DNA of 24,924 nt from a bacterium (GTDB taxonomy: Archaea > Nanoarchaeota > Nanoarchaeia > Woesearchaeales > UBA10216), in contig JAAGZO010000714.1 in assembly GCA_024206195.1 (NCBI GenBank), positions 1 to 24,924 on the forward strand. Direction: 5' to 3'. Under the pieces are notes generated by a model. That model did no database searches. It saw only the letters and a program-made list of their open reading frames with translations, and had not been told where the DNA came from. The translations under genes were made by a program, and so were the position numbers. Below, piece after piece: positions 1 to 7,541 of this stretch; the stretch's first letter is position 1; each line of letters begins with the position of its first letter.

Positions 1-1591
1 GCACTCTGACTTGTACTGGACTTAGCCACATTGGGAATTTCCCTGCGTAGTGCTCGATAAGTATTCCTAGGAATCTTTCAATAGAACCATAAATAACTCT
101 ATGGAGTGTTGCAGGCATGTGTTTTTTCCCGTCTTCTCCTTCATAGGTAACATCAAATTTCTCAGGCATCTGGAAATCAAGTTGTATTGTTCCGCACTGC
201 CATGTTCGTCCAATGCAGTCCTTAACATGGAAATCTATCTTAGGTCCATAGAACGCACCATCTCCAGGATTCAGCTTGAAATCAATGTTCTTCGCTTTAA
301 GCGCACCCTTTAATGAATTCTCTGCATCGTCCCATAATTTTTGTGCACCCATTGCCTTTTCAGGCTTTGTGCTTAGTTCAACATGATAATCAAAGCCGAA
401 TGTTTTGTAGAATCTATCTATTAGATCAATAAGCTTCTGCACCTCTACAGATATCTGGTCAGGTGTCATGAATATGTGAGCATCATCTTGTGTAAAGCAC
501 CTAACTCTGAATAGTCCTGCGAGAACACCAGAAAGCTCGTGCCTGTGAACTATGCCCATCTCTGCAAGTCTCAAAGGCAATTCACGGTAGCTGTGTATTG
601 AGTTTTTGTAGACTAGCATTGCTCCTGGACAATTCATTGGCTTTACAGCAAAATCTTGTTTATCTATCTTGGTAAAATACATGTTTTCTTTGTAATGAGC
701 CCAGTGACCGCTTTGCTCCCAAAGCTTTCTGTTAAGAATCAGCGGAGTTTTAATCTCCTTGTATCCTGCTTTTCTGTGTTCATCTCTCCAGAAATCCATA
801 AGTTCATTTATGATTGTAATGCCTTTTGGATGGAAGAATGGGCATCCTGGTGATTCTTCATGGATGCTGAACAACTCTAATCTTTTTCCTAATACTCTAT
901 GATCTCTTTTCTCTGCTTCTGCCATTCTTTGAGTATACTCAAAGAGCTGTTTTTTGTCAGGGAAAGCAAGTCCATAGATTCTTTGCAGCGACTTGTTATT
1001 TGCATCCCCTCTCCAGTATGATCCTGAAATCTTTGTAAGCTTGAATGCCTTGATGTAATTTGTGCTTGGAACGTGAGGTCCTCTGCACAGGTCAATAAAA
1101 TCTCCCTGTGAATATGCAGTTATCTCTCCTTCAAGTTCCTTGATCATTTCAATCTTGTATGGATTGTTTTTGAAAAGTTCTAAGGCTTCTTTTTCAGAAA
1201 GAACCTTTTTTTCGATCTTGATATTGTTGTTAACTATTCTGTCCATCTCTTTGCTTATCTTTTTCATGTCTTCTGGCTTGAATGCCTCATGATCTATATC
1301 ATAATAGAAGCCGTTCTCCCAGTTTGGGCCGATTGTCAGCAAAGCATTTGGAAATACTCGTGTAATTGCCTGTGCCATAACGTGCGCTGCAGAGTGCCAG
1401 AATATCGCTTTTCCTTCGTCAGACTCAAATGTGATTGGTTCAACCTTTCCGTCCTTCTCAGGAACAGTGCTTAAATCAACTGCAACACCGTCAAGCTTTG
1501 CAGCAAATACCTCTTTCCCAAAAAGATCCTTAAGTGTTGAGTCTTTCTCTAATTCCTTTACACTTCCGTCTGGAAGGGTTATCTTTGCCAT
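1..1591 (-). CDS. thrS: Threonyl-tRNA synthetase, bacterial type (C-terminus outside window)
   Basis: Charges tRNA-Thr with threonine in the cytoplasm and edits Ser-tRNA-Thr. The first 530 residues read without a break; the anticodon-binding end lies beyond base 1 (bacterial ThrRS is usually about 640 aa). Domains in order: TGS-like N-terminus (about 1-60); an editing domain with HSAAH (H66, H70) and DLCRGPH (C169, H173); the class II catalytic core with motif 2 RVRCFTQDDAHIF and motif 3 GSIERFLGILIEHYAG. The three expected zinc ligands are C321 (MNCPGAM), H349 (GIVHRHE) and H497 (TLHRVIYGS). The ATG start has a TATA-like box (1615-1622) centred 27 bp upstream, so the mRNA should be leaderless; this promoter lies beside the stop of the next gene upstream. 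Many archaea instead use a ThrRS with an unrelated editing domain, so transfer from bacteria is likely. Confidence 0.96.
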   Translation of the reverse strand, partial: MAKITLPDGSVKELEKDSTLKDLFGKEVFAAKLDGVAVDLSTVPEKDGKVEPITFESDEGKAIFWHSAAHVMAQAITRVFPNALLTIGPNWENGFYYDIDHEAFKPEDMKKISKEMDRIVNNNIKIEKKVLSEKEALELFKNNPYKIEMIKELEGEITAYSQGDFIDLCRGPHVPSTNYIKAFKLTKISGSYWRGDANNKSLQRIYGLAFPDKKQLFEYTQRMAEAEKRDHRVLGKRLELFSIHEESPGCPFFHPKGITIINELMDFWRDEHRKAGYKEIKTPLILNRKLWEQSGHWAHYKENMYFTKIDKQDFAVKPMNCPGAMLVYKNSIHSYRELPLRLAEMGIVHRHELSGVLAGLFRVRCFTQDDAHIFMTPDQISVEVQKLIDLIDRFYKTFGFDYHVELSTKPEKAMGAQKLWDDAENSLKGALKAKNIDFKLNPGDGAFYGPKIDFHVKDCIGRTWQCGTIQLDFQMPEKFDVTYEGEDGKKHMPATLHRVIYGSIERFLGILIEHYAGKFPMWLSPVQVRV

Positions 1592-1634
1592 ATCAAAAAA
1601 GAGCTTTGTTCTTATTTATATACCTTTCGTAGAA

Positions 1635-2534
1635 CTAGTTCTTGTGAGCTGGAGCAGCTTGGTGTTGAACAGAGCTAGCTGTTACAGCATGGTGTGAGCG
1701 TGCGCTTCCACCCTCTTGTCCTGTATACTTTGCTCTCACAGCAGCATACTCTGCATTTGCCCCGTTTTCGCCCTGCATATCATGACCTAGTCTTTCAATG
1801 GAATCTGAAGGCGCTTTTCTAAACTGCTCATGCGCTGATTTTACAGCATTTGCAAGCCTTGTGAAATAGATCTCACTGTACCTATCCTTCTTATCTCTGG
1901 CTTTTTTTGCTTCAGTTTCATACATCTTTGTCTGTATTTCAGCAGCTCTTTCAGGGCAACTTGCCATTATGATGTGTCTGTCAAACATCAGACGTGAAGC
2001 AGGTTCGTGAACCCTTTGAATCTCAGAAACATAACCATTCTCTTTGTCAATCTGCTCTCCTGTTTCAGGGTCAATATTTATCTCCCTGTCCAGGCCTGTG
2101 TATCTCTCATACTCTCTTAAATTCTTTAGCGCTTCAGGGCTTATACCCAGCTTTTCTGTTCTTTTTCCAAGTGTCTTTCTTAGCCACCTTACCTCTTTCA
2201 TTATGTCATAAAGAAACGATCCTTTTGGAGCATCCTTTGAACTGGCAAGTGTTTTAGGAAATTTAGCGATTATGTTTTCTGTAAGCAGGAAAAGTCCGGT
2301 CTTAGGTGCAACATTGGTAATATACCATGTGTAAAGATCACCTTGAACTGTATTGATTGTTCTGAAGAGAGCGTGTGTTTTGACCATGTCAAGCTCGCCA
2401 AGTGTTTCAACCTGATCCTCAAGGTACTTATCACTATCTGGCTGATTCATAGGGCGCTCAAGCTGTTGCGTACTCGTCTTATTTCCCCTCTCATCCTTTG
2501 AGACAATGGTCTCAAGCTTAGTCTTATCTTTCAT
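1635..2534 (-). CDS. Unknown soluble protein, 299 aa
   Basis: I do not recognise the family. No signal peptide or membrane segment is visible; the protein is charged and looks mostly helical (about residues 45-250). The last 40 residues are rich in Ala, His, Gln and Ser and look disordered. The motif LDREINIDPETGEQID (about 150-165) is the only loop-like, acidic stretch. It lies 39 bp after the 263-aa gene on the same strand. The ATG is preceded by TGGAG at 6 nt spacing, consistent with translation as second gene of an operon driven by the palindrome promoter at 3452-3490. A T-rich run between the two genes could weaken read-through. Function unknown. Confidence 0.8.
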   Translation of the reverse strand: MKDKTKLETIVSKDERGNKTSTQQLERPMNQPDSDKYLEDQVETLGELDMVKTHALFRTINTVQGDLYTWYITNVAPKTGLFLLTENIIAKFPKTLASSKDAPKGSFLYDIMKEVRWLRKTLGKRTEKLGISPEALKNLREYERYTGLDREINIDPETGEQIDKENGYVSEIQRVHEPASRLMFDRHIIMASCPERAAEIQTKMYETEAKKARDKKDRYSEIYFTRLANAVKSAHEQFRKAPSDSIERLGHDMQGENGANAEYAAVRAKYTGQEGGSARSHHAVTASSVQHQAAPAHKN

Positions 2535-2573
2535 TATATTCTCCAGAAATCACCTTTTTTTAAAATAAAAAAA

Positions 2574-3365
2574 TTAATTGTTATGAATTGGTCCGATATC
2601 CTTGTAACCCATCTTTTTGTGTAACAATGGACTCCTTCCTTGTTCCAACTTCAAAATTGAGTTTAATGGATTAATGTATCCATCCAAAAGAGCTTTTCCT
2701 AACTGTTCAGGCGCTAGCTGATACTTCTCAGGTAAGTGCTTCTTAACAAGGTATGCCGTGAATTTGTGTCCACCATCATCTTTTGTTAAGTCAGCTAATT
2801 GCTTCTGCAAATATTTGCTTATTACTGAGTCCTTCAACTGGTTTGTGAATTCTCTAACACCAGAATTCCATTCAGTTGGGTCTCCTACCTTTAAACTTTC
2901 CATAAGTCCGTTAATATGTTCTTCTTTAACAGCTAGGTGATACATTGCAAGACTGGTTAGTTTGCTTATTTTTTCTGCATGATCGCCTTTGAATTCTCCA
3001 GCTTTTTCTGCAGCTTCAAATAGCTCAGCAGCGGTAATAGCAGAAGAATTGCCTGATTTCTTTAGTGATTCTAGAACAACCATCTCTAGGCCTGCAGCAA
3101 TACCTTCCTGCCCTGATTTGGTTTTTATATCATTAAGCTTTCCTGATTTGTATACTGAATGGTAAACATCATCAAATATTTTTTCTGTTCCTCCCTCGAT
3201 TTCGAGGAAGCTTCCGTATTTCATATCCTTTTGACTTTTTTCTGTTCTGTATTCTATCTGTTGATCATATTTTGCTCTTTCTTCTTCTGATATGGATGAA
3301 ACTAAAGAATCTGCTATCTCATCAAGTGATTTTGTTTCTTTCTTTTCAGGAGCTTCTACATTCAT
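2574..3365 (-). CDS. Unknown soluble helical protein, 263 aa
   Basis: No family recognised. The sequence is acidic and lysine-rich, without transmembrane segments or cysteine motifs, and reads as a bundle of amphipathic helices (LDEIADSLVSSISEEERAKY near the N-terminus, LAMYHLAVKEEHINGLMESL about 140-160). It is the first gene after a promoter that combines a perfect inverted repeat with a BRE/TATA element (3452-3490). Distance from that TATA box predicts a leader of about 65 nt, unlike most first genes here. Probably co-transcribed with the 299-aa gene downstream. The shared promoter type links it to three other unknown genes in the window. Confidence 0.8.
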   Translation of the reverse strand: MNVEAPEKKETKSLDEIADSLVSSISEEERAKYDQQIEYRTEKSQKDMKYGSFLEIEGGTEKIFDDVYHSVYKSGKLNDIKTKSGQEGIAAGLEMVVLESLKKSGNSSAITAAELFEAAEKAGEFKGDHAEKISKLTSLAMYHLAVKEEHINGLMESLKVGDPTEWNSGVREFTNQLKDSVISKYLQKQLADLTKDDGGHKFTAYLVKKHLPEKYQLAPEQLGKALLDGYINPLNSILKLEQGRSPLLHKKMGYKDIGPIHNN

Positions 3366-3451
3366 TTTTTTATCACCATTGTGTTTTTGAGTTTCAAATA
3401 GGTTATCTATAATAAAAATTTTTCCCTTTTAGAGGTATTATGCAGTTCTCC

Positions 3452-3490
3452 TTTATAAATCTTTCTATTTTTACCACTGATATGTGGTAA
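3452..3490 (-). promoter_or_regulatory. Palindrome plus BRE/TATA promoter (site 1 of 4)
   Basis: On the minus strand a perfect inverted repeat, TTACCAC-ATATCA-GTGGTAA (3471-3490), is followed 7 nt later by GAAAGATTTATAAAG, which contains a purine-rich BRE and the TATA box (3452-3459). The same AGTGGT-N7/8-GAAAGATTWAWAAA layout recurs upstream of the genes at 13422-14930, 7701-8042 and 8456-8719. A dimeric regulator bound immediately upstream of TFB/TBP is the natural reading, as an activator or a repressor. Confidence 0.65.
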
Positions 3491-3543
3491 TACACGTTTT
3501 AAGGTAACATTTAAATAGACCAAGAGAACAGCTTTATTCTATA

Positions 3544-5415
3544 ATGGCTAAAAAGAAAGAAAAGCAGGAACCGCAAAAAAGAGAGTTCAGCCAGGCTGAG
3601 CTTGATAAAATGGGAGTAAAAATCCCAAAAGATGCTCAGAAAAAACTTAAGGAAATCAAAGAAAAGCTTGACAAGTTCAAGACTAATGTTCTAAAGAAAT
3701 TCGACAAATATGTTATTGGTATTGCACTTTTACCTCCTGCAAAGCAGGAGCAGCAGCCTCAGGTTCCACAGACGCCAAATGCGCCTCCTCCTCCACCAAA
3801 AGACCAGATTAACATTCTTGTCCTAGTAGATGATTCTGACAGCAAAAAGATGTCAAAAGAAGAGCTGAAATCAAAGCTTGGAACAATTATACAGACCATG
3901 GCAAAAGAGACTGACAAGAGATTTGCTGTTAAGACAATAATCCTTTCAGAGCTTTGGCAGAACTGCTTTGACGCTAAATATGAGCTTACACAGCTTATAG
4001 CAATGTCTGCTCCTGTTCATGATAATGGAATGCTTGCTGCAGTTAAGATTGCAGAGGTTCACAAGACAATGGTTCTCAAGAAGTTTGAGCGCTATATCGT
4101 GAGCTATGTTCTTGCAGGTTCATTGATACAAGGAAGGGCAACAGCAAAATCAGACATAGATGTTTTCATTGTTATCGACGATACTGATGTTAAGAGAATG
4201 ACAAGGGCTGAGCTGAAAGACAAGCTACGAGCTATCATTATTGGCATGGGCCTTGACGCAGGTGATGTAACAGGAATAAAGAACAAGCTTAACATCCAGG
4301 TTTACATACTGACTGATTTCTGGGACTCAATAAGAGAGGCAAACCCAATAATCTTCACATTCCTTAGAGATGGCGTTCCATTCTATGATAGAGGCATTTT
4401 TATGCCATGGAAGCAGCTGCTTCAGATTGGAAAGATAAGGCCAAGCAGCGAGGCTATTGAGCTCTACATGAGCACTGGCGACCAGATGGTCAAGAGAGCT
4501 AAATTCAAGATAAAGGAAATCGGAATGGAGGACACTTTCTGGGCGATAATCACTCCATCACAGGCAGCTATCATGCTTTATGGCGTTCCACCGCCAACAC
4601 CAAAGGAAACACCAGATGTTATGAGAGAGCTTTTCGTGAAAAAAGAGAAGCTGCTTGAAGAAGAATATGTAAAGATTCTTGAAACAAACATCAACACAAG
4701 AAAAGATCTTGAGCACGGTGACCGCAAAGAGTTAACTGGAAAAGAGGTCGATGATCTGTTGAAGGGATCTGAGAGATATCTTAAGAGAATATCTAAGCTT
4801 TTCACGCAGATACAGAAGATGAAAGAAGAGGAATCAATGCTTCACATCTATGATAACACAGTGACCATGATAAGGGATGTTCTTAAGCTTGAGGGAATTG
4901 AAAGAGTAGATGACCTTGAGATTGTCAAGATTTTCGAGGATGAACTGATAAGTCAGGGAAAGATTCCTGCAAAGTTCCTGAGAATCCTGAATCTGATAAT
5001 AAAGGCAAAGAAAGACTATGATTCAAAGAAGCTGACAAAGACAGAAGTTGATAAAGTAAAGAAGGAGTCAACCCTTTTCACAAAGTTCATTGTTGAATAC
5101 ATGCAGCGCAAGAGAGGAAGAGAACTTGAAAGAGCAAAGATACGCGTAAAGCATGGCAACCGCTTTGGCGAAGTTCTGCTGCTTGACAAAGAGGCGTTTA
5201 TTATACACGACATAGACCATGAGGAAAAAGAAATCTCAAAAGCAAAGATTCTTCCTGACGGAGGTCTTGGCACAATAACAAGATCATCATTGGAAGATCT
5301 TGAAAAGGCACTTGCAAAAATAGAAATTCCTCCTAAGGTATTTGTTAAAGAACCGATCTTTGAACACCTGAAGAGCGTCTTTGGAAAAGATGTTGAGATT
5401 CTTGTGAACTACTGA
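3544..5415 (+). CDS. Duplicated nucleotidyltransferase protein with HEPN-like motif
   Basis: A 623-aa protein with two copies of a Pol-beta-like (MNT) nucleotidyltransferase fold. The second copy (about 170-305) has the classic active site GSLIQGRATAKSDIDV (192-207), with D204 and D206 as metal ligands. The first copy (about 43-165) aligns through FDKYVIGIALL and LVLVDDSDSKKMSKEEL, but the glycine-serine signature is replaced by a Pro/Gln-rich loop (71-86) and the catalytic positions are Q88 and N90, so it should be inactive. Residues 315-420 are helical and include RKDLEH (R386, H391), matching the RX4-6H signature of HEPN ribonucleases. The C-terminus (about 510-623) is unassigned. MNT and HEPN domains are known partners in toxin-antitoxin modules and tRNA modification; the substrate here is unknown. 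The TATA box (3510-3517) is about 30 bp upstream of the ATG, so probably leaderless. A second acidic residue later in the MNT fold appears replaced in NIQVYIL. Confidence 0.88.
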   Translation: MAKKKEKQEPQKREFSQAELDKMGVKIPKDAQKKLKEIKEKLDKFKTNVLKKFDKYVIGIALLPPAKQEQQPQVPQTPNAPPPPPKDQINILVLVDDSDSKKMSKEELKSKLGTIIQTMAKETDKRFAVKTIILSELWQNCFDAKYELTQLIAMSAPVHDNGMLAAVKIAEVHKTMVLKKFERYIVSYVLAGSLIQGRATAKSDIDVFIVIDDTDVKRMTRAELKDKLRAIIIGMGLDAGDVTGIKNKLNIQVYILTDFWDSIREANPIIFTFLRDGVPFYDRGIFMPWKQLLQIGKIRPSSEAIELYMSTGDQMVKRAKFKIKEIGMEDTFWAIITPSQAAIMLYGVPPPTPKETPDVMRELFVKKEKLLEEEYVKILETNINTRKDLEHGDRKELTGKEVDDLLKGSERYLKRISKLFTQIQKMKEEESMLHIYDNTVTMIRDVLKLEGIERVDDLEIVKIFEDELISQGKIPAKFLRILNLIIKAKKDYDSKKLTKTEVDKVKKESTLFTKFIVEYMQRKRGRELERAKIRVKHGNRFGEVLLLDKEAFIIHDIDHEEKEISKAKILPDGGLGTITRSSLEDLEKALAKIEIPPKVFVKEPIFEHLKSVFGKDVEILVNY

Positions 5416-5491
5416 TTTTTATCATTACAGTTCATAATATATTTCCGTTAATAATTAAATTTATTAACTAAACCTGTTCTGCCTTATTTTT

Positions 5492-6064
5492 ATGATAGAA
5501 ACAATCAAAAGCGGTTACAAGGTTTGCGATGCAATGATTCGAAAACCAATTACAGTCACGCCCGATACTTCTGTTAAAGAGGGTTCTGCTTTAATGCGTG
5601 AAAAGGGTGTCGGAAGCCTTGTTATAAGAGAAGATGACCAGCTAAAGGGATATTTGACAGAACAAGACATAATTCGCAAGGTTGTTGCGGAAGGAAAAGA
5701 CGTAAGCAATGTGAAGGTTTCTGAGATAATGGTTACAAAGGTTGCAACAATCGAACCAAACCAGGATATCCATGAAGCACTTGTTAAGATGAGAAAAATT
5801 GACGTCAAGCAGCTGCCTGTTATTGACAAGGTTAATGGCAATAAGCTCGTTGGCCTATTGACACTAAAGGATGTTCTAAGACTACAACCACAGTTCTTTG
5901 AGCTTATGCTTGAAAAATCGAGGATGAGCGAGCAGAAAAATTCTGCCCAGGACTTTCTTGAAGGAACCTGTGACTTATGTGGCGAGTATTTCAAGAACCT
6001 CTATGATATTGAGGGAGAATTCCTGTGCAAGGGATGCAAGGATAAAAAAAGGATACTGGTATAG
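5492..6064 (+). CDS. CBS-pair protein with C-terminal zinc ribbon
   Basis: 190 aa. Two CBS motifs (about 13-67 and 77-133) should form one Bateman module that binds adenine nucleotides such as AMP, ATP or SAM; recognisable parts are VCDAMIRKPITVTPDTSVKE, GYLTEQDIIRKV and VGLLTLKDVLR. A four-cysteine zinc ribbon follows (C160, C163, C179, C182). Stand-alone CBS/zinc-ribbon proteins are common in archaea and are presumed energy or ligand sensors. There is no catalytic domain. A TATA-like box (5460-5467) centred about 28 bp upstream of the ATG suggests a leaderless transcript independent of the nucleotidyltransferase gene. Confidence 0.92.
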   Translation: MIETIKSGYKVCDAMIRKPITVTPDTSVKEGSALMREKGVGSLVIREDDQLKGYLTEQDIIRKVVAEGKDVSNVKVSEIMVTKVATIEPNQDIHEALVKMRKIDVKQLPVIDKVNGNKLVGLLTLKDVLRLQPQFFELMLEKSRMSEQKNSAQDFLEGTCDLCGEYFKNLYDIEGEFLCKGCKDKKRILV

Positions 6065-6108
6065 TATTTTCGAAAAGTTTATAAATAGTAAAGCCAATAA
6101 TTGAACTT

Positions 6109-6747
6109 ATGGTAGATGTAGCTAGAGGCATTTTTGGAAAACTATTATCAAAGAAAACAGTACCTGAAATAGAAGAGGGCCCAAAAATTCATCCTTTAGC
6201 AGAGGAAGGTGTTTTTCAGCGTGACGGACACTTCGGTGGTCCACTTAATCCATCATATATTAAATTTCGTGGAATCTTTGACATGGACGGGCTTTACAGG
6301 GTCATGGTTCGCTGGTTAAAGAACCGACGTTTTGAGTTTCATGAAACAGGATACGCATACAAGCCTCCGGACTTTACAACCATTGCATGGAATGCAGATA
6401 GAAAAAAAGGCGGTTACATACTAGAACGAATTACTGTTAATTGGGATCACAGAGGAGTTAATCCTGAAGGAGTAGAAGTAATTAAAAACGGTGTAAAGAA
6501 AAGAATGGATGAAGGCAGACTGACAATAAAACTGTCAGGAGAGGTAATCACTGCCTATGAAGACATCTTCGGAAAAAAGCAGTGGAACAGCGAAGTAGAA
6601 AGAAGGTTGAGAAAGTTTTTTGATTGGTATGTTATCAAAAAAGAATTAGAGCTTACATCCTGGGATGCATTGTACTATGAGGTATACAGATTGCACGAGA
6701 TAATCAAAAAATATTTACAATTCGAAGCAAACGGAAGTATTTACTAA
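6109..6747 (+). CDS. Unknown protein A of a tandem paralogue pair, 212 aa
   Basis: Family not recognised. It has a short N-terminal amphipathic helix (VARGIFGKLLSK), a proline/acid linker, then an aromatic-rich alpha/beta body: GIFDMDGLYRVMVRWLKNRR, alternating strands around ERITVNWDHRG and GRLTIKLSGEVITAYEDIFG, and a C-terminal helix pair. The body aligns along its length with the next gene (GLFNITMLYRTIDNWFMENG; GRVNIIFDSYLDTDYEGRW), so the two arose by duplication and probably form a heteromer. A BRE/TATA element (CGAAAAGTTTATAAATAG, TATA at 6078-6085) sits 27 bp upstream of the ATG. No membrane segment or cofactor motif is visible. Confidence 0.85.
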   Translation: MVDVARGIFGKLLSKKTVPEIEEGPKIHPLAEEGVFQRDGHFGGPLNPSYIKFRGIFDMDGLYRVMVRWLKNRRFEFHETGYAYKPPDFTTIAWNADRKKGGYILERITVNWDHRGVNPEGVEVIKNGVKKRMDEGRLTIKLSGEVITAYEDIFGKKQWNSEVERRLRKFFDWYVIKKELELTSWDALYYEVYRLHEIIKKYLQFEANGSIY

Positions 6748-6748
6748 A

Positions 6749-7312
6749 ATGTCTGAAAGAAAACTTGTTGTGGATCATTTGAAGTTAACATATGATGGTT
6801 TGTTTAACATAACAATGCTCTACAGGACAATTGATAATTGGTTCATGGAGAATGGTTTTGATAAAAGAGAAGTAAGAAACCAGGAACACCTGAAACCCGA
6901 CGGGAAATACATAGAGATTGAATTGCAGCCCTGGAAAAAGATAACTGATTATGCAAGGCATGTTATTAAAGTTCAGATAAAGATGCTTCGCATACAGGAT
7001 GTAGAGGTTGAACAAGACGGCCTCAAAGTTAAGGTGCAAAAGGGCAGAGTAAACATAATTTTTGACTCATATCTTGATACAGATTATGAAGGTAGATGGG
7101 AAATGAAACCATTCTACTTCTTCTTGAGAACAGTTTTCGACAAGTTTGTATACAGAACCTATACATCTCAATTCGAAGACCTGCTTGTAGAAAAGACAAG
7201 TAATTTGTTTGCAACAATCAAAGCATTCCTGAACCTGCACAAATATGAGTTTGGAGTTGCAGTCAGGGCAAGCGACAAGTTGTCTCCATGGAAATGGGGC
7301 GTCGGCGTTTAA
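6749..7312 (+). CDS. Unknown protein B of a tandem paralogue pair, 187 aa
   Basis: Paralogue of the gene just upstream; the ATG begins one base after that gene's stop codon, so translation is almost certainly coupled. It lacks protein A's N-terminal amphipathic extension and starts directly in the shared body. Conserved blocks are LYRxxxxW near residues 24-31, the strand-rich region KVKVQKGRVNIIFDSYLDTD (about 95-115), and a helical C-terminal part with FFLRTVFDKFVYRTYTSQFE. The last residues are SPWKWGVGV, tryptophan- and glycine-rich, and may be an interaction tail. No enzyme motif is visible. The fixed order and spacing imply a 1:1 complex. Confidence 0.85.
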   Translation: MSERKLVVDHLKLTYDGLFNITMLYRTIDNWFMENGFDKREVRNQEHLKPDGKYIEIELQPWKKITDYARHVIKVQIKMLRIQDVEVEQDGLKVKVQKGRVNIIFDSYLDTDYEGRWEMKPFYFFLRTVFDKFVYRTYTSQFEDLLVEKTSNLFATIKAFLNLHKYEFGVAVRASDKLSPWKWGVGV

Positions 7313-7355
7313 GTGCAAAGATTTAAATAGAATTCTTTTTCCTTCTAATTTTCAT

Positions 7356-7476
7356 GCGGGAGTAGCGAAGCCTGGAAAACGCGCAGGACTTAAGACAGCT
7401 TTTATGCATTTTCCTTGTTGTACGTTGGAAATCCTGTCCCTTAGTGGGTTCGAGGGTTCAAATCCCTTCTCCCGCA
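7356..7476 (+). tRNA. tRNA-Leu(TAA) with a 36-nt anticodon-loop intron
   Basis: Class II tRNA. Acceptor GCGGGAG (7356-7362) pairs with CTCCCGC (7469-7475), with discriminator A7476. Anticodon stem CAGGA/TCCTG (7384-7388, 7432-7436) encloses loop C-T-TAA-G-A with anticodon 7391-7393. A long variable arm (CCC/GGG) and T-loop TTCAAAT are present. The bases between G7394 (position 37) and A7431 (position 38) are an intron of about 36 nt at the canonical 37/38 site; its ends can fold as ACAGC/GTTGT. The bulge-helix-bulge is imperfect, so exact ends could shift by a base or two. CCA is not encoded. TATA box TTTAAATA at 7322-7329. Confidence 0.93.
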
Positions 7477-7541
7477 TATTATTTTCTATTTTCAAAAAGA
7501 AAAGATATAAAAAGCAAGGTCAAACTCAAGAATTAAATACT

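Noticed and set aside
101..1474. Small plus-strand ORFs over the first 1.5 kb
   Set aside because: They are antisense to a continuous ThrRS reading frame with all class II motifs.
5515..5994. Long minus-strand ORF of 159 codons
   Set aside because: It lies wholly antisense to the CBS/zinc-ribbon gene and has no promoter, SD or recognisable composition.
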